This document shows, in pieces, positions 36,527-45,239 of a DNA stretch of 52,620 nucleotides (positions within the stretch are counted from its first letter, which is position 1; each line of letters begins with the position of its first letter). This DNA comes from Gammaproteobacteria bacterium (GTDB lineage Bacteria; Pseudomonadota; Gammaproteobacteria; JAUIAT01): assembly GCA_030425295.1 (NCBI GenBank), contig JAUIAT010000015.1, forward strand, positions 1-52,620. Reading direction: 5' to 3'. The notes below the pieces were generated by a model. It was not told the DNA's origin. It searched no databases and was given only the letters and a program-made list of their open reading frames with translations. Position numbers and translations under genes: made by a program.

Positions 36527-37498
36527 ATGCATATTAGACCAAGAAGACTTCGACAAAGCACAGCTATGCGCCAGTTGGTTCGCGAAACTAAATTACAAAT
36601 GTCAGACTTAATTTTGCCTTTGTTTGTAAAAGCTGGCAGCAATATTAAAAATGAAATTTCTTCAATGCCTGGACATTATCAGCTATCGATAGATAGGCTG
36701 GCTGAGGAAGTCAAAGAAATTGAAAAAACTGGTATTCTTGGTGTGATTCTTTTTGGTATTCCAGCAGTTAAAGATAGCGAGGGCTCTGAAGGTGAATCTG
36801 CCAATGGTGTTGTGCAAGAGGCAGTCCGCGAAATCAAGAAAATAAGTTCAGATTTATTGGTTATTACTGACGTTTGTATGTGCGAATATACTGATCACGG
36901 TCATTGTGGTGTTTTAACCCCAGATAAAGAAGTTGATAATGATAAAACTCTTCCTCACTATATCGCTCAAGCAGTAAGTCATGCTAAAGCAGGCGCGGAT
37001 ATTGTTGCTCCAAGTGGTAATATGGATGGAATGGTAGCTGCTATTAGAAATGGATTAGATGAGAGTGGGTTTCACAACATTCCAATATTAAGTTATGCAG
37101 TAAAGTTTGCCTCTGGTTTATATGGGCCTTTCCGAGAAGCCGCAGAAGGAGCGCCTCAGTTTGGTGATCGTAAAACATATCAAATGGACCCAGCTAATCG
37201 ACATGAAGCTCTAAAAGAAGCTAGTCTTGATGTTGAAGAAGGTACTGACATGTTAATGGTGAAACCTGCCAGTATCTATCTTGATATTATTTCAGATATT
37301 AAAGCCAATTTCCCCGAGTACCCATTGGGTGCATATCATGTAAGTGGGGAGTTTGCGATGATTAAGGCAGCTGCTGAAAAAAACTTGGTTAATGAGAAAA
37401 TAGTGGCCTTGGAGACACTTACTAGTATAAAGCGTGCCGGAGCTGATTTCATCATTACTTATTTTGCTAAAGAAGTATCTGAGTGGTTGCAATCATAG
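36527..37498 (+). CDS. hemB: Delta-aminolevulinic acid dehydratase (porphobilinogen synthase)
   Basis: This 323-aa enzyme condenses two 5-aminolevulinate molecules to porphobilinogen. The cysteine-rich DVCMCEYTDHGHCG motif (about 117-130) indicates the zinc-dependent class. Schiff-base lysines lie in YAVKFASGLYGPFREAA and MLMVKPASIYLDI. Start fixed by AGGA upstream of ATG 36527. The other haem gene in the window, hemE, is 13 kb away on the opposite strand. Confidence 0.97.
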   Translation: MHIRPRRLRQSTAMRQLVRETKLQMSDLILPLFVKAGSNIKNEISSMPGHYQLSIDRLAEEVKEIEKTGILGVILFGIPAVKDSEGSEGESANGVVQEAVREIKKISSDLLVITDVCMCEYTDHGHCGVLTPDKEVDNDKTLPHYIAQAVSHAKAGADIVAPSGNMDGMVAAIRNGLDESGFHNIPILSYAVKFASGLYGPFREAAEGAPQFGDRKTYQMDPANRHEALKEASLDVEEGTDMLMVKPASIYLDIISDIKANFPEYPLGAYHVSGEFAMIKAAAEKNLVNEKIVALETLTSIKRAGADFIITYFAKEVSEWLQS

Positions 37499-37523
37499 AA
37501 CAATTGGCAGTAATTTCCGATAG

Positions 37524-37685
37524 AAATTGTACAATTTAAGGAAACTCTCAGATTTGAGTGCAATTTTGATGAAAAAATGAGCGAGCAGCGCAGTGTATTG
37601 ATTGATACATGAGTCGCGGAGCGAGTTTTTTCATCAAAAGTGTGCCAAGTCTGGGCGTTCCATAATCGAGCGGGAGCTGCTGAAC
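37524..37685. repeat. Hairpin repeat family B, copy B
   Basis: This 162-bp element between hemB and radA has arms CAGATTTGAGTGCAATTTTG (37550 on) and the nearly complementary CAAAAGTGTGCCAAGTCTGG. A6 and T6 flank the centre, and there is a GTGTATTGATTGATACAT inner hairpin. A 12-bp direct repeat, GAACAATTGGCA, occurs at 37498-37509 and 37682-37693, close to both ends; it could be a target duplication or part of the element. Confidence 0.8.
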
Positions 37686-37716
37686 AATTGGCAACCGGGT
37701 TTAAGGGAGATAGTTC

Positions 37717-39090
37717 ATGGTAACACCAACAAAAACAAGGACAGTTTTTGCCTGCCAGCAATGTGGTGCTGAATATTCTCAATGGGGAGGGCAGTGCCGA
37801 GACTGTGGAGAATGGAATAGCCTAGTTGAAATGAAGCAGGCAAAGCTTTCATCATCTGCTCGAAAACAAGCCGTAGGTTATGCTGGAGTTGAGCAAACAA
37901 AGATTGTAACTCTTGATAAAGTTGATGCATTGCCTTATGAGCGCTGGCAGAGTAGTTTAGTTGAGCTTGATAGGGTTTTAGGTGGTGGTATTGTTCCCGG
38001 ATCTGTAGTTTTGGTTGGTGGTGATCCTGGTGTTGGTAAGTCTACACTTCTTTTGCAAACTTTATGTCAAATGAGCAGCCAATATAAAACCTTGTACATA
38101 ACAGGTGAGGAGTCCTTGGGGCAGGTTGCATTGCGTGCTAGACGTTTAGGCCTTCCTGAAAAAGATTTGAATTTATTTGCAGCCACACAAGTTGAGCCAA
38201 TTCTTGCAACGGCACAAACTCTGAAGCCTGAGATTATGGTTGTTGACTCAATTCAAACTCTTTATTCCGAGCAAATACAATCATCTCCTGGGAGTGTTAG
38301 CCAGGTCCGTGAGTCAGCAGCTCAATTAGTTAGATATGCGAAACAAACTGGTACGGCACTATTTTTCATTGGTCATGTGACTAAAGAAGGAGCTCTTGCT
38401 GGCCCTCGTATTTTAGAGCATATGGTTGATGCAGTCTTGTATTTTGAAGGATCAAGCGATAGTCGTTATCGAATGATTCGCGCGGTTAAGAATCGCTTTG
38501 GTGCGGTTAATGAGCTTGGCGTTTTTGCAATGACAGAGCAAGGTCTTAAGGAAATAAAAAACCCTTCAGCTATGTTTTTATCAGGTTTCCAAAATACACC
38601 GGGAAGTGCGGTAATGGTAACTTGGGAGGGGACTCGTCCATTGCTTTTAGAAATTCAGGCTTTAGTTACTGATTCTCAGCTTGGTAATCCTCGTCGTGTG
38701 ACTGTTGGGCTTGATCAAAGTCGTTTAGCAATGCTTTTAGCTGTTCTTCAAAGACATGCTGGGGTAACAACCTGTAATCAAGATGTTTTTGCAAATGTTG
38801 TTAGTGGTGTCAGAATAACCGAGACAGCTGCAGATTTAGCGCTGATAGTTTCTGTATTATCAAGTTATAGGGATCGCCCTCTACCAGAGAAAACTGTTGT
38901 ATTTGGTGAAATTGGTCTTGCTGGAGAGGTCAGGCCAATTCAATGTGGGGTAGAGAGACTAAAAGAGGCTGAAAAACATGGTTTTATCAGAGCTATAGTG
39001 CCTAAAGCCAATGCAATGTCTTTAGGTAAGCTAAAAATGGAAGTTTTACCTGTGAGTTCAGTTCAAGAGGCGATAAATATCATTAGCTAA
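37717..39090 (+). CDS. radA: DNA repair protein RadA
   Basis: This 457-aa branch-migration ATPase of recombination repair has an N-terminal C4 zinc finger (FACQQCGAEYSQWGGQCRDC), a RecA-like core with Walker A VGGDPGVGKSTLLLQ, the RadA-specific KNRFGAVNELG, and a C-terminal Lon-like domain (VFGEIGLAGEVRPIQCGVER). A GGGAG site precedes the ATG. It is convergent with the receptor-channel gene, with a repeat relic in the gap. Confidence 0.96.
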   Translation: MVTPTKTRTVFACQQCGAEYSQWGGQCRDCGEWNSLVEMKQAKLSSSARKQAVGYAGVEQTKIVTLDKVDALPYERWQSSLVELDRVLGGGIVPGSVVLVGGDPGVGKSTLLLQTLCQMSSQYKTLYITGEESLGQVALRARRLGLPEKDLNLFAATQVEPILATAQTLKPEIMVVDSIQTLYSEQIQSSPGSVSQVRESAAQLVRYAKQTGTALFFIGHVTKEGALAGPRILEHMVDAVLYFEGSSDSRYRMIRAVKNRFGAVNELGVFAMTEQGLKEIKNPSAMFLSGFQNTPGSAVMVTWEGTRPLLLEIQALVTDSQLGNPRRVTVGLDQSRLAMLLAVLQRHAGVTTCNQDVFANVVSGVRITETAADLALIVSVLSSYRDRPLPEKTVVFGEIGLAGEVRPIQCGVERLKEAEKHGFIRAIVPKANAMSLGKLKMEVLPVSSVQEAINIIS

Positions 39091-39126
39091 TTTTCGCTCT
39101 ATAACACTAATTGTCAACAGACTATA
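39089..39126. repeat. MITE-like repeat relic after radA
   Basis: TTTTCGCTCTATAACACTAA followed by TTGTCAACAGACTATA aligns with the right terminus of the full element (24000-24025). It occupies the whole 39-bp gap between the 3' ends of radA and the receptor-channel gene. Confidence 0.6.
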
Positions 39127-39129
39127 ATT

Positions 39130-40221
39130 TTAGAACTCACAACTATGTGTAAAGTGTACTGCATATCTCGAGCATACATCATGTGTCCAGCGTTCATCTT
39201 GTAATTTTGTTAGCGCAAAATCAACCTTCTGTCTTAGCTTGCTAAGAGTAGGGATAACATAAGCGAAACTTTCGTGAGATAGTATTAATGATGTCATGTG
39301 CACATTTGCAGAAGGCGTATGTTGTATAACATTACTTAAAACTTCATAAGGCCCAACAACTGCGTCATATTCTCCAGCTGCTAAATCATGAACAGCATCT
39401 ACAGGGCTTTTAACGCTAATAACTTTAGCTCCATATTTTTTAACTAGAACCTCTTCTTCGGATCCTGCTTCAACAGCAACTGTTTTGCCATATAAGTCTC
39501 TCGGATTATGAAGAGATGACTGATGTGTAAATAAAGTTAAAGTTAGGGTTGATGTTACAATAGCGGTAAATGCGGTTATGAATACTAATGCACAAATAAC
39601 CCATAAAGCTGATACTATTCTTCCGCCTAAAGATGGAGGGTCGTGGATAACGTCTCTTAAGAAAAATATTCCTGTATACCACATAGATTGCCATATACCT
39701 GGGTTGTATTCTTTGGCAACTTGTTCCGATTTTCCTCGTTCGTAATACCAAAATAAATGTGTAAAGATTACAAATAATATAAAAAAGATAACAACAAGAG
39801 CTAATACAGGTTTAGTAAAAAAATTGCCTAATATATTCCAAAAAGATTCTTTTTCGTTGGGGACAGCAATTCCAATTCGAGACAGGAAGAAAGGCCTACT
39901 AAAATCAACTTGCTGTAATCTCTGATTAGTTACAGCTATAGGGCCAATAATAACATCATATTTGCTTATTTTTGCATCTTCAACAACATCTAATATTGAT
40001 CCTTTGATTTTGATAAATTTATAATTTAAATTATTTCTTATCGCGATTTCTTTCCATATATCTACGCCTATCCCTCTGTACTCACCGCTTGGCGTCACAT
40101 AGGAAACAGGGTCTTCGTCAAACATAACTCCGACTCGTAGAGGTGTTGATTCATCTGCAGCAAATATTTGTTGAGTAAATAGGCAGAGGAAGATAATTAT
40201 TATAAAATGTAATTTTTTCAT
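39130..40221 (-). CDS. GluR0-like receptor channel homologue with altered pore
   Basis: This 363-aa protein has a signal peptide (1-21) and then a periplasmic amino-acid-binding domain split by a channel module: lobe S1 22-121, helix M1 137-158, pore region 176-200, helix M2 201-224, lobe S2 235-355. This is the layout of prokaryotic ionotropic glutamate receptors. The ligand Arg is present (VTNQRLQQVDFSRPF, Arg101) and S2 has YGKTVAVEAGSEEE. The usual K+ filter TVGYGD is replaced by FFLRDVIHDPPSLGGR. Its start overlaps the ClC stop by 1 nt, so the two are coupled. Confidence 0.82.
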   Translation of the reverse strand: MKKLHFIIIIFLCLFTQQIFAADESTPLRVGVMFDEDPVSYVTPSGEYRGIGVDIWKEIAIRNNLNYKFIKIKGSILDVVEDAKISKYDVIIGPIAVTNQRLQQVDFSRPFFLSRIGIAVPNEKESFWNILGNFFTKPVLALVVIFFILFVIFTHLFWYYERGKSEQVAKEYNPGIWQSMWYTGIFFLRDVIHDPPSLGGRIVSALWVICALVFITAFTAIVTSTLTLTLFTHQSSLHNPRDLYGKTVAVEAGSEEEVLVKKYGAKVISVKSPVDAVHDLAAGEYDAVVGPYEVLSNVIQHTPSANVHMTSLILSHESFAYVIPTLSKLRQKVDFALTKLQDERWTHDVCSRYAVHFTHSCEF

Positions 40222-41696
40222 TAATAGAGCCTCATTCGTTTTACAAATAAATGGCTGACCACGGTTGCTACAACTGCAGGTGCTGCATAATGCGCTCCGA
40301 ATAGTTCTATCATGAGAGCCATGGTTGCTAAAGGTACTTCTATAATTGATACTAGAGCAGATGCGATACCTGCAATTATGAATAAATCTATTTCTGGGAC
40401 AAAGGTGAATGTTGCGGCGTACTCATGTAGCAGTTCATAAATTCCGGCTCCACTTAATCCCCCCATAAAAGTAGCGGGAATTAATAGGCCAGCACTACCA
40501 CCAGACATTAAGGTAAAGCCAGTAGTCATTAACTTTGCGGCTACTAATAAAAGTAAAATCCACCAAATTTCAAGCATTGGGTCTGTGCCTATAATTAGTT
40601 CCTTTAAGGTTTCTTCTCCCATACCAAGAGTGTGCCTTGGCTCAATTGCTAAAAAATGCCAAAGTGATAGTGAAATCAACCCAGCGCACATTGCTCCAAA
40701 TGCGGCTCTGGCTCCAATTGGAATGAAGCTTAAGAATTTATTTATATGCTCAAATATATATTTCAATCCTAGGCCAGTTGGCATGCTAACCAGGATAGCA
40801 ATAACAGATGCTGAAACATAACCAGCGAAAGAGTAACCAGGGTAGCCAGCTTGAACTGAAAACATTGGTTCAAAATGCAGAAAATGGTTATTCATATAGT
40901 ACGCAACAACGGATGCTATTAAAGAGTAAAATAAAGTTCTGTATATAATGCGATCTGTAAATACGATCTCACCAGCAAATACAGCTGCTGCGAAAGGAGT
41001 ATTGAGAAGAGAGCAGAGTGCCGCTGAAATGCCTGCCATTTGCAAGACTCTAAGGTCATTTGGCTCAAATATTCTTAGTAGCTTGCTAACTCCTGAGCCC
41101 AGGTTCTCTCCTACTGGGATAACAGGACCTTCTATGCCGCCACTACCGCCAGTCCCTACGGTTAAAATGGTCATTACAATACGTTTTGCAGCACCTAAAA
41201 AGGTTTCTGACTCGTACCTGTCTTTAACAGGATTTGCGCCCTCTAAAGGTTGTTGGTATGTGTCTATAAAGTATTGAATTGACTGTCCGGCGCCATCACC
41301 TTCATATTTTGTCCAGCTAGGATGTTTGATTATTGCACCTCTAATAAGTCCACCCAAAACCAAAGTTATCATCAATGTAAATGCTGCGTATTCTGGAGGA
41401 TTTATCTTGTTTATAATTTCCAGCTCGTGTTTTGATAGAATATTCGCTTCTTCCGGGGATACTATGCCATATTGTACAGCCTTGGTGCTTACTTGAGAAT
41501 GAAAGGGTTCGAAGAGAAAAGTAGAGCTATATTCTATAGCTGTTCTCATAGTGCTACAAAAGCACCAAACAAGAACGCCAATAATTATAATGGCAGCTAT
41601 ATCTCGACCCATGCGTTTCCATGTTTCTTCAACTAAATGAGAATCATCTTCTATAGCAGCTATTCGTTTAATTGTTTTGCTAGGTCCTGCAGCCAT
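40221..41696 (-). CDS. ClC-family chloride channel or H+/Cl- antiporter
   Basis: This 491-aa protein has about 11-12 helices and a cytoplasmic N-terminus. ClC signature regions are GSGGIEGPVIPVGENLGS, with Glu at the gating position, LLNTPFAAAVFAGE and MSGGSAGLLIPATFMGG, with a late IEVPLATMALMIELFG. There is no C-terminal CBS pair. The selectivity Ser and proton-path residues cannot be assigned safely by eye. It is the first gene of a two-gene operon with the receptor-like channel. Confidence 0.92.
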   Translation of the reverse strand: MAAGPSKTIKRIAAIEDDSHLVEETWKRMGRDIAAIIIIGVLVWCFCSTMRTAIEYSSTFLFEPFHSQVSTKAVQYGIVSPEEANILSKHELEIINKINPPEYAAFTLMITLVLGGLIRGAIIKHPSWTKYEGDGAGQSIQYFIDTYQQPLEGANPVKDRYESETFLGAAKRIVMTILTVGTGGSGGIEGPVIPVGENLGSGVSKLLRIFEPNDLRVLQMAGISAALCSLLNTPFAAAVFAGEIVFTDRIIYRTLFYSLIASVVAYYMNNHFLHFEPMFSVQAGYPGYSFAGYVSASVIAILVSMPTGLGLKYIFEHINKFLSFIPIGARAAFGAMCAGLISLSLWHFLAIEPRHTLGMGEETLKELIIGTDPMLEIWWILLLLVAAKLMTTGFTLMSGGSAGLLIPATFMGGLSGAGIYELLHEYAATFTFVPEIDLFIIAGIASALVSIIEVPLATMALMIELFGAHYAAPAVVATVVSHLFVKRMRLY

Positions 41697-42033
41697 ATAA
41701 CAATTCCTTTTGTTAGTTTTAGGTTCTGCTGGTGGTTAGTCTTGCGGCTGCATAAGCTCGGCAACACGAGTTGCCAGTAGTCCCTATTTTTAATAGTAAT
41801 TTATTTATTGATAGGTTACAAACCGACTCCGACTGAAATAACCTACTTTAATATTGTTCAAAATTAGGGGATAATAAAGATACAAATAGAAGGGTTTGTT
41901 AATATTTGCTGTTATAGGAGCAAGCATCAATATGCCCGGTACATTTTTATTTGATTTTGATCAGGTAATTGCCTAGAATGGGCACCACCAAGCTTACCTT
42001 ATCGGGTTAGCTATCAAGACAGAGGAGAGGAAG
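41697..42033. other. Divergent intergenic region between the ClC gene and sdhC
   Basis: This 337-bp gap holds the promoters of two divergent operons, but I cannot fix either with confidence. Visible structures are a perfect GGCAAC-ACGA-GTTGCC hairpin (41760-41775), a possible 14-codon leader ORF (41932-41976, encoding MPGTFLFDFDQVIA) with AGGAG 11 nt upstream, and the purine-rich site before the sdhC GTG. Confidence 0.5.
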
Positions 42034-42408
42034 GTGACTGATTCACGACCGCAGTTTTTAAATTTAATGCAAATTAGATTCCCAATTATGGCAATCATTT
42101 CAATTTTACATAGAATTTCTGGAGTTTTAATATTTCTAAGCCTGCCTTTTATGATGTGCATGTTTGGTCAATCATTAAAATCAGAAACAGCTTTCATTAA
42201 TACCCAAGAAATTTTATCTCAGCCACTATATAAACTAATGGTTTGGGCTGTTACTGTTGCAATTTTCTATCACTTAGTTGCAGGTATCAGGCATATTATT
42301 ATGGACTTTGGTATCGGAGAATCTCTTCGTGGTGCTAGAATCGGCGCTTATATCGTTTTAGTTATTAACATTGTCTTCCTTGTATTAGCGGGGTTATGGA
42401 TATGGTAA
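42034..42408 (+). CDS. sdhC: Succinate dehydrogenase cytochrome b556 subunit
   Basis: This 124-aa membrane anchor of complex II has three helices. Motifs are RPQFLNLMQIRFPIMAIIS with SILHRISGV (quinone-site Ser and Arg) and YHLVAGIRHIIMDFG, which includes the haem-ligand His. It starts with GTG, preceded by GAGGAGAGGAAG. It overlaps sdhD by 13 nt. First gene of the sdhCDAB-sucAB operon. Confidence 0.95.
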   Translation: MTDSRPQFLNLMQIRFPIMAIISILHRISGVLIFLSLPFMMCMFGQSLKSETAFINTQEILSQPLYKLMVWAVTVAIFYHLVAGIRHIIMDFGIGESLRGARIGAYIVLVINIVFLVLAGLWIW

Positions 42409-42746
42409 AAAGTATTACTAGTTTTTCATCTAATGGTCTGAGAGACTGGCTACTACAAAGAATCACAGCAGTAATTCTAGGTGTGTTCTTTTTGGTTGTA
42501 TTAGGTTTTTTTGTTGCTAATCCTAATCCTACGTATCAATGCTGGTATGCTTTGTTTGACTGCAACGCCATGAAATTGCTAACTATATTTGCTCTATTAA
42601 GCATGGTTATGCACGGTTGGATTGGTTTATGGATCGTGTTAACTGATTACGTTAAGCCAAAGGGCTTAAGGCTTGTTCTGCAAATAGCTATTATTCTTAC
42701 TCTTATTGCCTTGCTAGTTTGGGGCATCCAAATACTTTGGGGTTAA
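42396..42746 (+). CDS. sdhD: Succinate dehydrogenase membrane anchor subunit
   Basis: This 116-aa, three-helix anchor subunit has LRDWLLQRITAVILGVFFLV at the first helix and MVMHGWIGLWIVLTDYVKP, which includes the haem/quinone-proximal residues. It completes the membrane part of complex II with SdhC. There is a 4-nt gap to sdhA. Confidence 0.93.
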   Translation: MDMVKSITSFSSNGLRDWLLQRITAVILGVFFLVVLGFFVANPNPTYQCWYALFDCNAMKLLTIFALLSMVMHGWIGLWIVLTDYVKPKGLRLVLQIAIILTLIALLVWGIQILWG

Positions 42747-42750
42747 ACTG

Positions 42751-44523
42751 ATGGATTTAAAAACATTAAAATATGATGCGATTATTGTCGGTGGCGGTGG
42801 CGCCGGCTTGCGAGCTGCTTTACAGCTTTCTAAAAGCGGTAAGAAAGTAGCAGTTGTTTCAAAAGTATTTCCAACTCGTTCTCATACTGTTGCTGCTCAA
42901 GGTGGTATTAATGCCGCTCTTGGAAACCGCGATGGTGAAGACGATTGGCGTTACCACATGTATGATACAGTTATGGGTGCTGACTTCTTGGGTGACCAAG
43001 ACGCTATTGAATATATGTGTCAGCATGCACCTGCCACTGTTCTTGAATTAGAGCACATGGGTATGCCGTTTACTCGTGATGAAAACGGTAAAATATATCA
43101 GCGAGCTTTTGGTGGTCAGACTCGTGAGTACGGTAAGAAAAACGTCCATAGAACTTGTGCTGCAGCTGATCGTACAGGTCATGCTCTTTTACATACGCTG
43201 TATCAGCAAAACGTTAAAGCCAAAAGTCATTTCTTTAGTGAATGGTACGCCCTTGATTTAGTTAAATCTGAAACTGGTGGTGTTTCTGGTGTAATTGTTG
43301 AATGTATCGAAACCGGTGAGCTTAACTTCCTTCAATCGAAAGCAGTTATTCTTGCTACAGGTGGCGCAGGTCAGATCTATAAAACGACAACTAATGCTTA
43401 TACTTGTACTGGTGATGGTCTTGGTATGGTTCTTCGTGCTGGATTCCCAATTCAAGATATGGAAATGTGGCAGATTCACCCAACTGGTATTTATGGTGTA
43501 GGTTCTCTTATATCTGAAGGTACTCGAGGTGAGGGTGCTTATTTAATCAATAGTGAAGGTGAGCGTTATATGGAGCGTTATTCACCTAACAAGAAAGATC
43601 TGGACTGTCGCGACGTTGTATCTCGTTGCTCAATCCAAGAAATTCAAGAGGGGCGTGGATGTGGTCCTAATAAAGACTACGTATTGTTAAGGCTTGATCA
43701 CTTGCCTAAGGAAGTTATTGAAAAAAGACTTCCTGGTATAACTGAGCTTGCTCGTACTTTTGCTGGGGTTGATCCTGAGAAAGAACCAATTCCAGTTATC
43801 CCAACTGCTCACTACATGATGGGCGGCATTCCAACTAATAAATATGGGCAAGCATTAACCACTGATAAAAATGGTAATGATGTTATTATTGATGGTCTTT
43901 ATGCTGCTGGAGAATGTGCTTGTGTATCTGTACATGGTGCCAACCGCCTTGGTGCAAACTCACTACTTGATATTGTAGTTTTTGGGCGCGCAAGTGGTAT
44001 GCATCTTGAGGAAGATCTCAAAGATGGAAAGCCTTTTTCTAAGCCATCAGAAGAAGATATCGGTAGATGTTTATCTCGCTATGAACGATGGATGTCATCT
44101 ACAGATCAGAGTGGTAGTGAGCCGTTTGCTGAAGTCAGAAGCGACATGCAGCAGATTATGATGGATTACTTTGGTGTGTTCCGTGATGGTAAAGGCATGC
44201 AAGAGGCAATGGATAAGCTATTAGCTATCCGCCCAAGAGTTCAGAAAGCTTATCTTGGTGATAAAAGTAAAACTTTTAACACAAGTCTTGTTGAGGCTTT
44301 AGAGCTTGACAACATGATTGAGGTTGCAATTGCTACGGCATATAGTGCCTTGTATCGTGAAGAAAGTCGTGGTGCTCACTCAAGAATCGATTTTACTGAG
44401 CGCGACGATAAGAAATTCTTACACCATAGTCTATACTTCATTGATGGGCGCCTAGAAAAGCGCGAAATCAACATGAAGCCTGAGTTAGTTGAACCGTTTG
44501 AGTTGCGAGAGAGAGAACATTAA
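42751..44523 (+). CDS. sdhA: Succinate dehydrogenase flavoprotein subunit
   Basis: This 590-aa catalytic subunit oxidises succinate to fumarate. It has FAD motif IIVGGGGAGLRAALQLS, the covalent-FAD His in RSHTVAAQGGINAALGN, active-site segment HPTGIYGVGSLISEGTRGEG and HGANRLGANSLLDIVVFGR. Length matches E. coli SdhA. It overlaps sdhB by 1 nt (TAATG). Confidence 0.98.
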   Translation: MDLKTLKYDAIIVGGGGAGLRAALQLSKSGKKVAVVSKVFPTRSHTVAAQGGINAALGNRDGEDDWRYHMYDTVMGADFLGDQDAIEYMCQHAPATVLELEHMGMPFTRDENGKIYQRAFGGQTREYGKKNVHRTCAAADRTGHALLHTLYQQNVKAKSHFFSEWYALDLVKSETGGVSGVIVECIETGELNFLQSKAVILATGGAGQIYKTTTNAYTCTGDGLGMVLRAGFPIQDMEMWQIHPTGIYGVGSLISEGTRGEGAYLINSEGERYMERYSPNKKDLDCRDVVSRCSIQEIQEGRGCGPNKDYVLLRLDHLPKEVIEKRLPGITELARTFAGVDPEKEPIPVIPTAHYMMGGIPTNKYGQALTTDKNGNDVIIDGLYAAGECACVSVHGANRLGANSLLDIVVFGRASGMHLEEDLKDGKPFSKPSEEDIGRCLSRYERWMSSTDQSGSEPFAEVRSDMQQIMMDYFGVFRDGKGMQEAMDKLLAIRPRVQKAYLGDKSKTFNTSLVEALELDNMIEVAIATAYSALYREESRGAHSRIDFTERDDKKFLHHSLYFIDGRLEKREINMKPELVEPFELREREH

Positions 44524-45227
44524 TGTCTAAGAAAGTTATTTCAGTACAGCGTTTTAATCCAGAAACGGATAAAAAACCTTACATGCAAGAGTATCAAATT
44601 GATACTAACGATTTCCATGGAACGATGTTGCTTGATGCTCTTGAGCACATTAAAACTATGGATCAAACTTTAACTTTTCGTCGCTCTTGTGGAGAGGGTG
44701 TTTGTGGTTCTGATGGCGTTAATATTAATGGTAAAAATGGGTTAGCTTGTATTACTGATCTTCGCAAGCTGCCAAAAACTATTAAAGTTAGACCGCTACC
44801 TGCATTTCCAATAGTTAGAGATTTAGTTGTGGATATGGAGCAATTTTACAGCCATTATGAGTCTGTTGAACCATATCTGCAAAATGATGATGAACCAGCA
44901 ACTGAAAGGATTCAAAGCATCGACGAGCGAGCTAAGCTCGATGGTTTATATGAGTGTATTTTATGTGCTTGCTGCACTACCTCTTGTCCTTCATTCTGGT
45001 GGAATCCAGATAAGTTCTTAGGTCCTGCAGCATTATTGTGGGCCTATCGTTTTGTGGCAGATAGTCGAGACACAGCAACTGAAAAACGTCTTGACCAACT
45101 TGAAGATTTATTTAAGTTGTTCCGCTGCAGAACAATTATGAATTGTGCTGATGTTTGCCCGAAAGGTTTAAACCCAACACAAGCAATAGGCCATCTTAGA
45201 GATGAAATGATTGATCGAGCAATCTAA
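44523..45227 (+). CDS. sdhB: Succinate dehydrogenase iron-sulfur subunit
   Basis: This 234-aa electron-transfer subunit has the [2Fe-2S] ligands in SCGEGVCGSDGVNINGKNG plus a downstream Cys. The [4Fe-4S] and [3Fe-4S] ligands are in ECILCACCTTSCPSFW and RTIMNCADVCPKGLNP. It lies 12 nt upstream of sucA. Confidence 0.98.
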   Translation: MSKKVISVQRFNPETDKKPYMQEYQIDTNDFHGTMLLDALEHIKTMDQTLTFRRSCGEGVCGSDGVNINGKNGLACITDLRKLPKTIKVRPLPAFPIVRDLVVDMEQFYSHYESVEPYLQNDDEPATERIQSIDERAKLDGLYECILCACCTTSCPSFWWNPDKFLGPAALLWAYRFVADSRDTATEKRLDQLEDLFKLFRCRTIMNCADVCPKGLNPTQAIGHLRDEMIDRAI

Positions 45228-45239
45228 GGTTATTTTGAG

